A DNA stretch of 64,000 nt from Chthoniobacter flavus (GTDB taxonomy: Bacteria > Verrucomicrobiota > Verrucomicrobiia > Chthoniobacterales > Terrimicrobiaceae): contig CAMASH010000007.1 in assembly GCA_945860745.1 (NCBI GenBank), positions 1 through 64,000 on the forward strand. The letters are read 5' to 3'. The notes below the pieces were generated by a model. That model worked only from the letters and a program-made list of their open reading frames with translations, did no database searches and was not told the origin of the DNA. Shown piece after piece: positions 17,232 through 25,766 of the stretch. Each line of letters opens with the position of its first letter. The stretch's first letter is position 1. The position numbers were made by a program, and so were the translations under genes.

Positions 17232-17903
17232 TTATTTCTTCTTGGCGGGGGCTTCGACTTCGACCTTCGGTTTTTTATTTTTGATGGACGGACGGACGAT
17301 GACGTTCGTACCCTTGGCTCCGGGGATGGCTCCGCTGACGATGATGACTCCATCTTCTTCGCGAACCTGCAAAATGCGGAGATTCTGCACGGTGATGCGC
17401 TCGTCGCCCATGTGACCGGGCATGCCCATGTTTTTCCAGACGCGGCCGGGAGTGGAACGGTTGCCGATGGCGCCGTTGCGGCGATGCATCATGGAACCAT
17501 GGGTCATGGGCTGGCCGGCGAAATGGAAGCGTTTCACGACGCCTTGGAAACCCTTGCCCTTGGACTGGCCGATGACGTCCACGTATTGGCCGACTTCAAA
17601 AATGGTGACAGGAAGGTCCACGCTCTCAGGAGCGGCCTCGCCGGCGGCCAGACGGAATTCGCGGACGAATTTCTTCGGGGTCGAGGAGGTTTTGGCGAAG
17701 TGGCCGAGTTGGCCCTTGCTGACCCGCTGGGGTTTTTGGTCCCCGAAGCCGACCTGGACCGCGGTGTAGCCGTCCTTGTCCGCTTGTTTGACCTGCAAGA
17801 TGCGATTGCCGGCGGCCTCGATGACGGTGGCGGTGGAGACGCGCCCCTTGTCGTCATAGACGCGGGTCATCCCGAGTTTTTTTCCTAAAAGTCCGATGCT
17901 CAT
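17232..17903 (-). CDS. rplC: ribosomal protein L3
   Basis: The 223-residue protein begins with SIGLLGKKLGMTRVYDDKGR and carries GVVKRFHFAGQPMTHGS followed by RRNGAIGN and PGHMGDERITVQNLRI, the L3 core that contacts the peptidyl transferase region. Its C-terminus is a short Lys-rich tail (APAKKK). It follows rpsJ after 14 bp. Confidence 0.98.
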   Translation of the reverse strand: MSIGLLGKKLGMTRVYDDKGRVSTATVIEAAGNRILQVKQADKDGYTAVQVGFGDQKPQRVSKGQLGHFAKTSSTPKKFVREFRLAAGEAAPESVDLPVTIFEVGQYVDVIGQSKGKGFQGVVKRFHFAGQPMTHGSMMHRRNGAIGNRSTPGRVWKNMGMPGHMGDERITVQNLRILQVREEDGVIIVSGAIPGAKGTNVIVRPSIKNKKPKVEVEAPAKKK

Positions 17904-17917
17904 GACGGTGGGTGGCG

Positions 17918-18235
17918 TTAGATTTTGATGGTGATGTCCACGCCGGCCGGGAGATTGAGCTTGCGCAGCTCATCCACGGTCTTGGCGGTGGGTTCGACGA
18001 TATCCAGCAGGCGCTTGTGCGTGCGGATTTCAAATTGATCCATGGATTTTTTATCCACATGGGGGGAGCGGTTCACGGTGAACTTCTCGATGCGGGTCGG
18101 GAGGGGAATCGGGCCGGTGACCTTGGAACCGGTGCGTTTGGCCGTTTCGACGATCTCGGCCGCGGAGGCGTCCAGAATGCGATAGTCAAAGGCCTTGAGG
18201 CGGATGCGGATGCGTTGGCCGGAAGATGAGGACAT
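17918..18235 (-). CDS. rpsJ: ribosomal protein S10
   Basis: The 105-residue protein has [40 protein letters not shown] and [20 protein letters not shown], the complete S10 pattern. It is the first gene of the operon. The usual upstream partners rpsL, rpsG, fusA and tuf are not here; a 570-bp region with a possible leader lies before it instead. Confidence 0.98.
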   Translation of the reverse strand: MSSSSGQRIRIRLKAFDYRILDASAAEIVETAKRTGSKVTGPIPLPTRIEKFTVNRSPHVDKKSMDQFEIRTHKRLLDIVEPTAKTVDELRKLNLPAGVDITIKI

Positions 18236-18399
18236 ATTTTATAAAGAACGGTTGAGGGTCAAAACCCCTGGTTGGTGTTAGGAAATTCGTTTTCGCACGC
18301 ACGAACAAACCCACGCTCCGTGGAGCGCCCCGCATAATTGCTGAGGATGAATGGTCATTGGTTGGGTCGGCGGCGATTTTCCCGTCGTCATCAGGGGAC

Positions 18400-18420
18400 A
18401 AAAAAAGCACTCTGCGGTGC
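18400..18420 (-). terminator. possible attenuator hairpin in the S10 leader
   Basis: On the minus strand GCAC-CGCAGA-GTGC is followed by seven T residues, a weak intrinsic-terminator shape about 170 bases upstream of rpsJ. The stem is only 4 bp, so this is tentative. It would fit attenuation of the S10 operon. Confidence 0.3.
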
Positions 18421-18454
18421 GTGTCTCATCTCCCCGACGTCGTGCGGGAGGGAG

Positions 18455-18482
18455 AAACTAGTGAACTGCGCCCGTGAAGCAA
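18455..18482 (-). promoter_or_regulatory. possible promoter of the S10 operon
   Basis: On the minus strand TTGCTT and TAGTTT are spaced by 16 bp, about 220 bases upstream of rpsJ, and just after an AT-rich tract (AAAATTTTAATTTTC). It is the best sigma70-like match in the long region before the operon, but it is only a pattern match. Confidence 0.3.
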
Positions 18483-18693
18483 GAGAAAATTAAAATTTTC
18501 CTCCACTTTTTTTGGCGAACGTTTCGCGCGGCAGATTTTCCGGCGTTGGCCGGGAGATCCGGGGACAACGGCGGCTGGGGATCTCCAGCCCTTTGCCTCA
18601 GAAAGCGAAATTGTCGACAGTCAATCGAGCGCGCAAGCGGGGGGCGAAGAAAAGTGGGCGGAAACCAAACAGAGCGTGGAGCCTAATCCCACA

Positions 18694-18789
18694 GGGAGCA
18701 CAGGCATCTTGCCGGTGGAGGTTTCCGGTCACAGGCAGGCTTGCCCGCCTCCGGCGGCGCCAGAGGCGGCCAGGGATGCCTGTGCTCCC
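18694..18789. repeat. GGAG-headed REP pair
   Basis: GGGAGCACAGGCATC (18694-18708) and GATGCCTGTGCTCCC (18775-18789) are perfect 15-bp inverted arms. Each is followed inward by its own small stem (GGCATCTTGCC-type, and CAGGCAGGCTTGCCCGCCT). It lies in the gap between the S10 operon and the desaturase. The rest of the gap from 18490 to 18690 shows nothing recognisable. Confidence 0.65.
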
Positions 18790-18805
18790 TGAACGGGGAC
18801 ACGCT

Positions 18806-19957
18806 CTACGCCGCCTGCACCGCGGAATAAATCAGCTTGTGCGTGCTGATCCAATCCTGGACGGCTTCGCGCATGCGGGCGGTGGCCTCCTCGACCCGGT
18901 TCTTCATTTCGCGGCGTTGGCAGCGCGAAATTTCCCCGCGGCGCTCGGCCGCTTCGCGATACTCTTTCAAAAGCTGCTCCCACTGGGCCATGGCCTCATG
19001 CATGCGGTCCTGGGCGGTTTGCAACATGGCGTGGAGGGAATCCGAGAGCGGAGCCGGGCTGGCTGAGAGGGTCTCGGAGAGATGGCGCTGACGTTCGGCG
19101 ATCTGGGCCTTGAGGATTTTCTCCTCCGGCACGGTGCGCAGGTTGCTGGCCAGGCCGACTTTATTCAACAGCCAGATGGTCCACTTCGTGGGATCGAACT
19201 GCCACGGCTTCACGCCGTTGCGATAGTCGTGTTGAAACTCGTGATGATAATTGTGATAGCCCTCGCCGAAGGTGAGGAGCGCCATGAAGAAGCTGTCCCG
19301 CGCCGTGCAGCGGGTCGAATACGGACGATCGCCAATCCAATGACAGAGGGAATTGATGCAAAAGGTCGAGTGATGCACGACCACCGTGCGCGCCACTCCG
19401 GCCAGGAGAAAGGCCCCCAGAGCGGCCTTGGCGCCGCCTACCGCGAAGCCGATGAGGGTGGGAACAACGAAGCACATCACAATGGCCAGAGGCACGTAGT
19501 ATTTGTGCTGCCAGCAGGCCAGCTTGTCGTTTTGCAAGTCGCGCACCCAGGTGAGCGGGGTGTCCGGACCGCTGCGGAAAAGAAGCCAGCCGATGTGGGC
19601 ATGGAAGAATCCCTTGGAAATATCGTAAGGATCGTCGTCGTGATCGACAAATTTGTGGTGACGCCGGTGATCGGCCGACCAGCGAAGGGCCGATCCTTCA
19701 AACGCCGCCGCCCCAAAGAGCAAGGTGAAGAGTTTAACGGGCCAGCCGGCCTTGAAGGTCAGATGCGAGAAACACCGGTGATAACCCAGCGTGATGCTCA
19801 TCCCGGTGGCGAAGACAAAGAAGAGGAAGAGACCGAGTTGGAACCCATCAATCCCGTAAAACCAGAGGTAGGCGGGGACGGCGGTGATGGTGGTGAGGAA
19901 TGTTCCCATGAGGAACAGGGTGTTGACCCACTCGATTTTATAAGGAAAACGAAACAT
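18806..19957 (-). CDS. acyl-CoA/acyl-lipid delta-9 type fatty acid desaturase
   Basis: The 383-residue membrane protein starts at 19957 (MFRFPYKIEWVNTLF) and has the three His boxes of the stearoyl-CoA desaturase family: HRCFSH near residue 60, HRRHH near residue 98 and HNYHH near residue 240, with hydrophobic spans between them. The boxes bind the di-iron centre that inserts a cis double bond into an acyl chain. After the desaturase core (ending near RTVPEEKIL) there is an extra tail of about 90 residues, helical and charged, with no known domain. The frame continues 63 codons upstream without family character. Confidence 0.9.
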   Translation of the reverse strand: MFRFPYKIEWVNTLFLMGTFLTTITAVPAYLWFYGIDGFQLGLFLFFVFATGMSITLGYHRCFSHLTFKAGWPVKLFTLLFGAAAFEGSALRWSADHRRHHKFVDHDDDPYDISKGFFHAHIGWLLFRSGPDTPLTWVRDLQNDKLACWQHKYYVPLAIVMCFVVPTLIGFAVGGAKAALGAFLLAGVARTVVVHHSTFCINSLCHWIGDRPYSTRCTARDSFFMALLTFGEGYHNYHHEFQHDYRNGVKPWQFDPTKWTIWLLNKVGLASNLRTVPEEKILKAQIAERQRHLSETLSASPAPLSDSLHAMLQTAQDRMHEAMAQWEQLLKEYREAAERRGEISRCQRREMKNRVEEATARMREAVQDWISTHKLIYSAVQAA

Positions 19958-20179
19958 GCGGCTGCAATCTACATGGCATCTTCCTGCATGCCATATTTTT
20001 TTCCCGCACCCTGGCCCGGGCGCGCGACAGCAGTATACGATAACCCCGTCCCCGTCAGGCAATTCGGCAAGGATACACGGTTCATCCTGGAGCGATGGGA
20101 GTTCGCTTAAAATCAGACAGAGAGAGAGAACCTGAGGTGTTTCCATTTTCCTATTTAGGATAAGGAATCGAGCCCCATT

Positions 20180-20818
20180 CAGTCATCACGATGCCAGCCT
20201 GTTCGTAGAGATGGAATTTCCCCATGCCCCGGCGGCGGCGTTCGCCGGCTACTGGCCGCCGCCGGGGCGCTGCTTATTGGACCGAAGGCTCCCGCCTCCG
20301 CTCGGGATGCGCGGCTGGTCCCCGAGACGGCACTGCCGCAGGAGCGCATTCCCGCTCCCACCGGATCGGGCCGGGTGGCCCGGGCGGGACCGAAAAGAAG
20401 GAAATCGTCCACATAGCGCAGACCTCACCCGCAGCGCCTGCTTCACGAAATGGTCAAATCCATCGAGATGGACATTGGCAAAAAACTGGCTGGTCAGATT
20501 GCCGATGGGCAGACCGATCCCGACGCTGTGCGTGTCGAAGAGCGATGCCCCATAAATCCGCCGGGAGGCTTCGCGGTGGCTCTCGAGAATGTTGCCAATG
20601 AGCCCGAGCACGGCCGGGTCGGCCACCACCCGCCGGATGCGCCCCGGCAACACCTCGTGGTCAATGCCCGGGAAATACCTCCGGATGTCACACTTGAGAG
20701 CAACCGGAAACCTCGCGGCGAACTCCGCAGCCCGCCGCATTCCCGCGTGAGTTCCCTTGCCGGGGCGGCAGGCAAAGCTGTCCTCAATAAATCGCGGCTC
20801 AAAAATGGGCTGCAACAC
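20180..20818 (-). pseudogene. DGR-type reverse transcriptase fragment, frameshifted and 5' truncated
   Basis: One frame reads FIEDSFACRPGKGTHAGMRR (motif 1 region), then VALKCDIRRYFPGIDH, then GLPIGNLTSQFFANVHLDGF followed by DHFVKQ. The I-G-N-x-x-SQ form replaces the QGxxxSP of group II introns and is characteristic of diversity-generating retroelement (DGR) and related RTs. The catalytic YVDD (ATCGTCCACATA on this strand, 20404-20415) lies in another frame, one base off, so the gene is frameshifted between motifs 4 and 5. The thumb region is unrecognisable and the N-terminus is missing. No accessory or template repeat was seen nearby. Confidence 0.75.
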
Positions 20819-20852
20819 GGGAAACTTTGGGGAAACTTGGGGGAAACTTGGG
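20817..20852. repeat. three imperfect 11-12 bp tandem repeats
   Basis: GGGAAACTTTG, GGGAAACTTGG and GGGAAACTTGG follow each other at the truncated 5' end of the reverse transcriptase fragment and run into the GGGGTCAG end of the next element. They may mark a slipped or recombined junction. Confidence 0.7.
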
Positions 20853-21010
20853 GTCAGTGTGGAATGGCACTAAGTTAAGCCCCAACGGGGCTCAATCCCC
20901 TAGCCCTGGGTTGCGGAGCTACCCAGGGATCTCGACGAAAAACAACGATCTGCCCTGCAAGGGCTGCATCCCAAAACTTCCTTAACTTAGTGCCATTCCA
21001 CCCTGACCCC
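20850..21010. mobile_element. MITE-like element with 30-bp inverted ends, copy 1 (complete)
   Basis: The ends GGGGTCAGTGTGGAATGGCA at 20850 and its continuation CTAAGTTAAG are matched by the reverse complement at 20981-21010 with one mismatch in 30. The 100-bp core has nested palindromes (GCCCCAACGGGGC; CCCTGGGT and ACCCAGGG; GCCCTGCAAGGGC) and no reading frame. Related copies are at 25444 and 36542. The GGGGTCAG head is typical of ends linked to RAYT-type transposases, but the responsible enzyme is unknown. Confidence 0.8.
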
Positions 21011-21048
21011 TAGTTTCTCTCCGCGACTACGGGCAGGAGCTTTTTTGA

Positions 21049-22263
21049 TCAGCGCCGGCCGCGGAACGTCCGGCGGGGGCCGCTAGAACGCCGTTCGCCG
21101 GTGAGGCGGGGTTCCTGCGCCCTGTCGTGACGCGGTCCATGACTCGACGTCGTGACAAAACCTTCCAGGGTCAGTTGCGGGATTTTTTGCCCGATGAACT
21201 TCTCGATGCCGGCCAGTTTTTTCAGTTCGTCGCGCATGACAAAGGTGAAGGCGTCACCGGTTGCGGCGGCCCGGCCGGTGCGGCCGATGCGATGGACGTA
21301 GTCCTCCGGATGTTGCGGCACGTCGTAATTGATCACATGACTCACACCGGCCACGTCAATGCCCCGGGCGGCGATGTCGGTCGCGACCATCACCTCGTAT
21401 TTTCCGGACTTGAAACCGTTGAGCGCCTCGATGCGCTGGTTTTGGGTGCGGTTGGCGTGCAGCACGGCGACGGCGTGGTTGGCCAGGCGGAGTTTTTTCG
21501 CGATCTTGTCGGCGCCGTGTTTGGTGCGGGCGAAGATGATCACACTTTGGTAGTCGGTTTTTTCCAGGAGCACGGCCAGCAGGTCGAATTTCCGCTCGCC
21601 GTCCACGATGTAAACCCCATGCGTGACCGTATCGACGACCGAGCGGGCCACGCCGATTTCGATGCGCACGGGATCTTTCAGCGCCCAGGCGGCCAGTTCC
21701 GCGATCTCGGGCGGAAGCGTGGCGGAGAAAAACAGGGTCTGCCTTTCCTTGGGACATTTGGCGAGGATGCGCTTCACCGCCGGCAGGAAACCGACATCCA
21801 GCATGCGGTCCACTTCGTCCAGGATGACCACATTCAAATCGTTCAACCGGATTTCGCGCTGTTGCAGGTAGTCCTCAAGCCGTCCAGGCGTGGCCACGAT
21901 GATATCCATCCCGCTCTTGAGGGCGGAACGCTGCGCGCCGTAGCCGACTCCGCCATAGACCGAAATCACGCGGAGGTCGGTGTAGCGCGCGAGATCACGC
22001 ATGGCGGTTTCCACCTGCATGGCGAGTTCGCGGGTGGGTTCGAGCACGAGGCAGCGGCAGGCCCCGTGGCGGTCGAGACGCTGGAGCACGGGCAGGGCGA
22101 AGGCCGCTGTTTTTCCCGTCCCGGTCTGGGCCGAGGCAATAACGTCGCGCCCTTCGAGGGCGGGTGGAATGGCGCGCAGTTGAATCGGGGTCGGGTCGCC
22201 GTAGCCCATGGATTCAACCCCGCGCAAGAGTGGCTTGGTCAATCCAAGCGAAGCAAATGGCAT
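21049..22263 (-). CDS. DEAD-box RNA helicase (RhlE-like)
   Basis: The 404-residue protein starts at 22263 (MPFASLGLTKPLLRGVESMG) and has the Q motif (PTPIQLRAIP), motif I AQTGTGKT, Ia PTRELAMQ, GG, TPGRL, DEVD in place of DEAD, SAT, and the C-terminal HRIGRTGR. The Ala-Asp to Val-Asp change in motif II (DEVD) is tolerated in this family. The tail after residue 370 is short, basic and Arg/Gly-rich (PRRTFRGRR), typical of RhlE. A role in ribosome assembly or RNA decay is inferred. The long upstream extension of the frame is not conserved. It is divergent from infA. Confidence 0.92.
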   Translation of the reverse strand: MPFASLGLTKPLLRGVESMGYGDPTPIQLRAIPPALEGRDVIASAQTGTGKTAAFALPVLQRLDRHGACRCLVLEPTRELAMQVETAMRDLARYTDLRVISVYGGVGYGAQRSALKSGMDIIVATPGRLEDYLQQREIRLNDLNVVILDEVDRMLDVGFLPAVKRILAKCPKERQTLFFSATLPPEIAELAAWALKDPVRIEIGVARSVVDTVTHGVYIVDGERKFDLLAVLLEKTDYQSVIIFARTKHGADKIAKKLRLANHAVAVLHANRTQNQRIEALNGFKSGKYEVMVATDIAARGIDVAGVSHVINYDVPQHPEDYVHRIGRTGRAAATGDAFTFVMRDELKKLAGIEKFIGQKIPQLTLEGFVTTSSHGPRHDRAQEPRLTGERRSSGPRRTFRGRR

Positions 22264-22509
22264 AATGGTTAAGGCCTGCACCCTCAGGCCCGGCGGACCT
22301 TCTGTCAACACCGGGCGGAAACGAAGGGTTGCATTTCGGCCGTTCTCAAGCGAAGGTCCCTTTGCAAGACGGACTTCTGGGGAAAATATTGCTGCGAATT
22401 TTACCATCGCAGCAGAGTTTCGATGCGGGATTTGCCTGCGCCATAGCTCGACGCCAAGCGTCTGACTCCCCGGCGGACAACGCGCCATTTCTGTCCTGCG
22501 CACCCACAT

Positions 22510-22728
22510 ATGAATCAAGACAAGACCATTGAACTCGAAGGAAGAATCACCAACGTGCTGCCAGGCACGATGTTTCACGTCGAACTGGAGAACAAGCACA
22601 CCGTGCTGGCCCATATTTCGGGCAAGATGCGCAAGCGATTCATCCGTCTGCTCAATGGCGACCGCGTCAAACTGGAGATGTCCCCCTACGATTTGAACAA
22701 GGCGCGGATCGTTTACCGTCTGGGCTGA
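22510..22728 (+). CDS. infA: translation initiation factor IF-1
   Basis: The 72-residue single OB-fold protein has [39 protein letters not shown] and [20 protein letters not shown], a full-length IF-1. It covers the ribosomal A site during initiation. The third residue context ([11 protein letters not shown]) differs slightly from the usual MAKEDxIEVEG. It stands alone rather than in the spc operon, in line with the dispersed ribosomal genes here. Confidence 0.97.
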   Translation: MNQDKTIELEGRITNVLPGTMFHVELENKHTVLAHISGKMRKRFIRLLNGDRVKLEMSPYDLNKARIVYRLG

Positions 22729-22824
22729 AAAGTAACGGATGGTTGGGGGCAACCCTCCCTGCCGATCCATTGGCCGGGCGCTTTGTCCCCAAAGCGCCGT
22801 CGCCTGTTGAAGATCCCTCGACCG

Positions 22825-23595
22825 ATGAAATTCGGAATTCTCGGAGCCATGCCGCAGGAGGTTGCGCTGATGGGGCGATCGATGGATGTCCATCGCAAGG
22901 TCGAGGCGGGACTTCGCACATTTTACGAAGGGACTTGGGGCGGTCAGGATGTGGTGCTGGCCCTTTCGCGCGTGGGCAAGATTTCCGCTGCGGTCACGAC
23001 GCTGTTGATGCTGGAACGTTTTGGCGTGACCCACATCGTTTTTTCCGGCGTGGCGGGAGCCGTTGATCCCCGTCTGCGCGTGGGCGATGTGGCGATCGCG
23101 GACAAACTCATCCAGCACGACATGAATGCCAGCCCGCTCTTTCCCCGCTATGAGATTCCCCTTCTGGGCAAGACGGAGTTCGGGGCGGCGCTCAGCGAAC
23201 CGGCCTTTGTCGCCGCGCGGAGTTATCTCGACTCGCAGTTTGAAACCGATGTTCCCATGAATCGTCGCCACGCCTTCGGCATGAACCGCCCGGAGGTCTA
23301 TCGCGGTCTGATCGTGAGCGGCGACCAGTTTATTGCGGACACCGCGACGACATCCGGCTTACGCGCGGCGTTGCCGGAGGCGCTTTGCACGGAAATGGAA
23401 GGCGCGGCCGTCGCCCAGGTCTGTCATGAAATGGGCAGCGTGCCATTCGCTGTGATCCGCGTGATCTCGGATCAGGCCGATCACGCCGCCGCGGTCGATT
23501 TCCAGCGGTTCATCGACCACGTGGCCGAGCACCTCACCGGCGGGATCGTGCGCATTTTGCTGGAATCCTTTGCTGGAAAATCCGGAGAAAAATAG
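22825..23595 (+). CDS. mtnN: 5'-methylthioadenosine / S-adenosylhomocysteine nucleosidase
   Basis: The 256-residue protein starts at 22825 (MKFGILGAMPQEVALM), the standard N-terminus. It has VVLALSRVGKISAA, FSGVAGAVDPRLRVGDV, ALCTEMEGAAVAQVC, in which Glu binds the ribose, and VIRVISDQAD with the catalytic Asp. It cleaves MTA and SAH to adenine in methionine salvage. It is about 25 residues longer than the E. coli enzyme, mainly in the middle (residues 95-135). It lies 96 bp after infA. Confidence 0.93.
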   Translation: MKFGILGAMPQEVALMGRSMDVHRKVEAGLRTFYEGTWGGQDVVLALSRVGKISAAVTTLLMLERFGVTHIVFSGVAGAVDPRLRVGDVAIADKLIQHDMNASPLFPRYEIPLLGKTEFGAALSEPAFVAARSYLDSQFETDVPMNRRHAFGMNRPEVYRGLIVSGDQFIADTATTSGLRAALPEALCTEMEGAAVAQVCHEMGSVPFAVIRVISDQADHAAAVDFQRFIDHVAEHLTGGIVRILLESFAGKSGEK

Positions 23596-23607
23596 TATGC
23601 TGAAAAC

Positions 23608-23814
23608 ATGAATGCAGGACAAGGTTCCGCCGGAAACGTCATCGCCGCCCTGGCCAGTTTTTTCATTCCTGGGCTGGGTCAATTAATCCAAGGCCGATTG
23701 CTGAGTGCGGCGGTTTTCTTCGTCGCAGCCATCTTGCTCTGGCTCATTTTGATGGGGTGGATCATCCACATCTGGTCAATCATCGACGCCGCGTTGTGGA
23801 AACCGAAATCCTGA
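23608..23814 (+). CDS. small two-helix membrane protein
   Basis: The 68-residue protein has VIAALASFFIPGLGQLIQGR and then AVFFVAAILLWLILMGWIIH, two membrane helices joined by a PGLGQ-x-x-x-G turn, as in TM2/DUF5683-type small proteins. The function is unknown. It starts 12 bp after mtnN and ends 14 bp before the aldehyde dehydrogenase, so all three are likely one transcript. Confidence 0.7.
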   Translation: MNAGQGSAGNVIAALASFFIPGLGQLIQGRLLSAAVFFVAAILLWLILMGWIIHIWSIIDAALWKPKS

Positions 23815-23828
23815 GTTAGGTTGGGTCC

Positions 23829-25304
23829 ATGGCCCCCCTGCTGAACTACATCAACGGGCGTTTTGTTCCGGCCCGATCCGGTCGCACGCGGGAGTATCTC
23901 AATCCGGCGGACAACTCCGTGCTGGGTGAAGCGGCGGAATCCGAAGCCGTCGATGCCGAGGAAGCCATCACGGTAGCCCGTGAAGCGTTTGATGAAGGAC
24001 CCTGGCCATGGACGCCCGCGGCGGAACGCGCGGCGAAACTTTTCAAGCTGGCCGATCTCATCGAAGCCAATGCGGAGGAATTGGCCCGGCGGGACACGCT
24101 CAACAATGGCAAGCCGCTGCGCGAGGCGCGCTTCGACGCGGCGGACACGGCGGGTTGCTTCCGCTACTACGCTGGGCTGGCCACCAAGCCGCACGGGCAA
24201 ACCTACGAGGTGGGCGACCCCAACATTCTCTCGCAATCCGTGCGCGAACCCCTCGGGGTGTGCGGACAGATCATTCCCTGGAATTACCCGCTGCTCATGG
24301 CCGCCTGGAAGCTGGCTCCGGGTCTGGCGGCCGGCAATTGTTGCATCCTCAAACCGGCCGAGCTGACGCCGTGGAGCGTGCAACGGCTTTTCGAATTAAT
24401 CGACGAAGCGGGTTTCCCGCCGGGCAGTGCCCAACTCATTTATGGCGCGGGCGACCCGGCCGGTTCGGTCCTGGCGGCCAGCGAACGCGTGGACAAAATT
24501 GCCTTCACGGGCGGAACCGTCACGGGCCGCAAAATCATGCAGGCGGCCACGGGCAATCTCAAACGGGTCACCCTCGAACTCGGCGGCAAGAGCCCCCTCG
24601 TGATCTTTGGCGATGTGGACCTTGAGGTGGCGGTGGAATACGCCATGTTCGGTATCTTTGCCGGTCAGGGCGAGGTCTGCAATGCGGGCTCCCGGCTCTT
24701 CCTCGAGCGCGGCATCGCCGATGCATTTTTGGAAAAACTGGCCGCCGCCTGCGGCAAGATCGTGGTCGGGAACGGTCTGAAAGACGACACCGAGATGGGT
24801 CCGCTCATTTCCCGCGCTCATCAGAAAAAAGTTCTCGGCTACATCGAGAGCGGCAAGGCGGAGGGCGCACAACTGCTCTGCGGCGGCGCAGGCTACGACG
24901 ATGCCCGCGCGCAGGGAAACTTCGTGCAACCCACCGTCTTCCTCAAGGCCCCGCCCGACGCCCGCATTGTGCGGGAGGAAATTTTCGGACCCGTGTTGAC
25001 GGTGGATGTTTTCGATTCCGAGGAGGACGCCATTCGCAAGGCCAACGACACGATTTACGGCCTAGCCGGGGCTGTTTTCACCAAGGATGGAGCGCGGGCG
25101 CTGCGTTTCATTCGCAAACTCCGCGCCGGGGTGACGTGGATCAACACCTTCCATCTGACCTTTAACGAGGCTCCCTGGGGAGGGTACAAGCAGAGCGGTT
25201 TCGGCCGCGAACTCGGCACGCCGGGCTACGACGCCTACACCGAGATCAAACAGATCAATACCAACCTCTCGTCCGCGCGGCTCGGTTGGTTCAAGGGGAT
25301 CTGA
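23829..25304 (+). CDS. NAD(P)-dependent aldehyde dehydrogenase (betaine-aldehyde type)
   Basis: The 491-residue ALDH has PWNYPLLMAAWKLAPGLAAG (cofactor cleft), ITGG-type FTGGTVTGRKI, the general base Glu in LELGGKSP, the catalytic Cys in GQGEVCNAGSR, and EEIFGPVLTV near the C-terminus. Note that the normal GQ-x-C is stretched to GQGEVC. It resembles betaine/aminoaldehyde dehydrogenases, but the substrate cannot be fixed. Its stop codon is directly joined to the 100-bp repeat element. Confidence 0.92.
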   Translation: MAPLLNYINGRFVPARSGRTREYLNPADNSVLGEAAESEAVDAEEAITVAREAFDEGPWPWTPAAERAAKLFKLADLIEANAEELARRDTLNNGKPLREARFDAADTAGCFRYYAGLATKPHGQTYEVGDPNILSQSVREPLGVCGQIIPWNYPLLMAAWKLAPGLAAGNCCILKPAELTPWSVQRLFELIDEAGFPPGSAQLIYGAGDPAGSVLAASERVDKIAFTGGTVTGRKIMQAATGNLKRVTLELGGKSPLVIFGDVDLEVAVEYAMFGIFAGQGEVCNAGSRLFLERGIADAFLEKLAAACGKIVVGNGLKDDTEMGPLISRAHQKKVLGYIESGKAEGAQLLCGGAGYDDARAQGNFVQPTVFLKAPPDARIVREEIFGPVLTVDVFDSEEDAIRKANDTIYGLAGAVFTKDGARALRFIRKLRAGVTWINTFHLTFNEAPWGGYKQSGFGRELGTPGYDAYTEIKQINTNLSSARLGWFKGI

Positions 25305-25305
25305 T

Positions 25306-25405
25306 ACCATCTCTTTGATTTGTTTGGATCATTGGCTGGAAGCCAATGCCACGTGGCATCGGCATCCTGCCGATGTTCTGAGTCCATTTATTTGGCAGAG
25401 ATGGT
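25306..25405. repeat. 100-bp TIR element with internal REP pair, copy 2
   Basis: This copy is identical to 13696-13795 except for one base (position 10). It starts one base after the aldehyde dehydrogenase stop codon (TGA at 25302-25304). The gene-proximal end is the opposite one from the rplV copy, so the symmetric ends are used interchangeably. Confidence 0.85.
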
Positions 25406-25443
25406 ATGAGTTCTCGCGGGTTGAGTGAGGCAGGCCCAGACCC

Positions 25444-25512
25444 GAATGGCACTAAAGTTAAGCCCCAACGGGGCTCAATCCCCTAGCCCTGGGTTGCGGA
25501 GCTACCCAGGGA
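25444..25512. mobile_element. MITE-like element, copy 2 (left half only)
   Basis: GAATGGCACTAAAGTTAAGC and the next palindromes up to CTACCCAGGGA match the left half of 20850-21010. The right half is missing. The remainder of this 460-bp gap, 25513-25766, has no convincing gene; a short minus-strand stretch near 25620-25690 (DHDDTEEIERFLANHG) may be a decayed fragment. Confidence 0.8.
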
Positions 25513-25766
25513 ACCCGATGACAAACCTGATGACGAACTGGAGTTCAGCACAAGCGACCCGTTGCGCAAGAGTTATCTTTTTGAACTTTCTACCACGCAA
25601 TATGGGGGTCGTGGTCCGTGATTCGCGAGGAATCGCTCGATTTCTTCTGTGTCATCGTGATCAAACCGGTCGCCATTCGAGCGCCTTCCACGGGGGCGGA
25701 GTTTCGCTAAAGTCTGGTCAACCTGCCCGCCCGGTGCTGTAGTGCGCCTTCCAACCCTCTCAACCC

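Noticed and set aside
20180-20818. A working diversity-generating retroelement
   Set aside because: The RT is frameshifted and truncated, and no template/variable repeat pair was seen nearby.
20817-20852. Short tandem GGGAAACTTGG repeats as a CRISPR-like array
   Set aside because: Units follow without spacers and only three are present; no cas genes are in the window.
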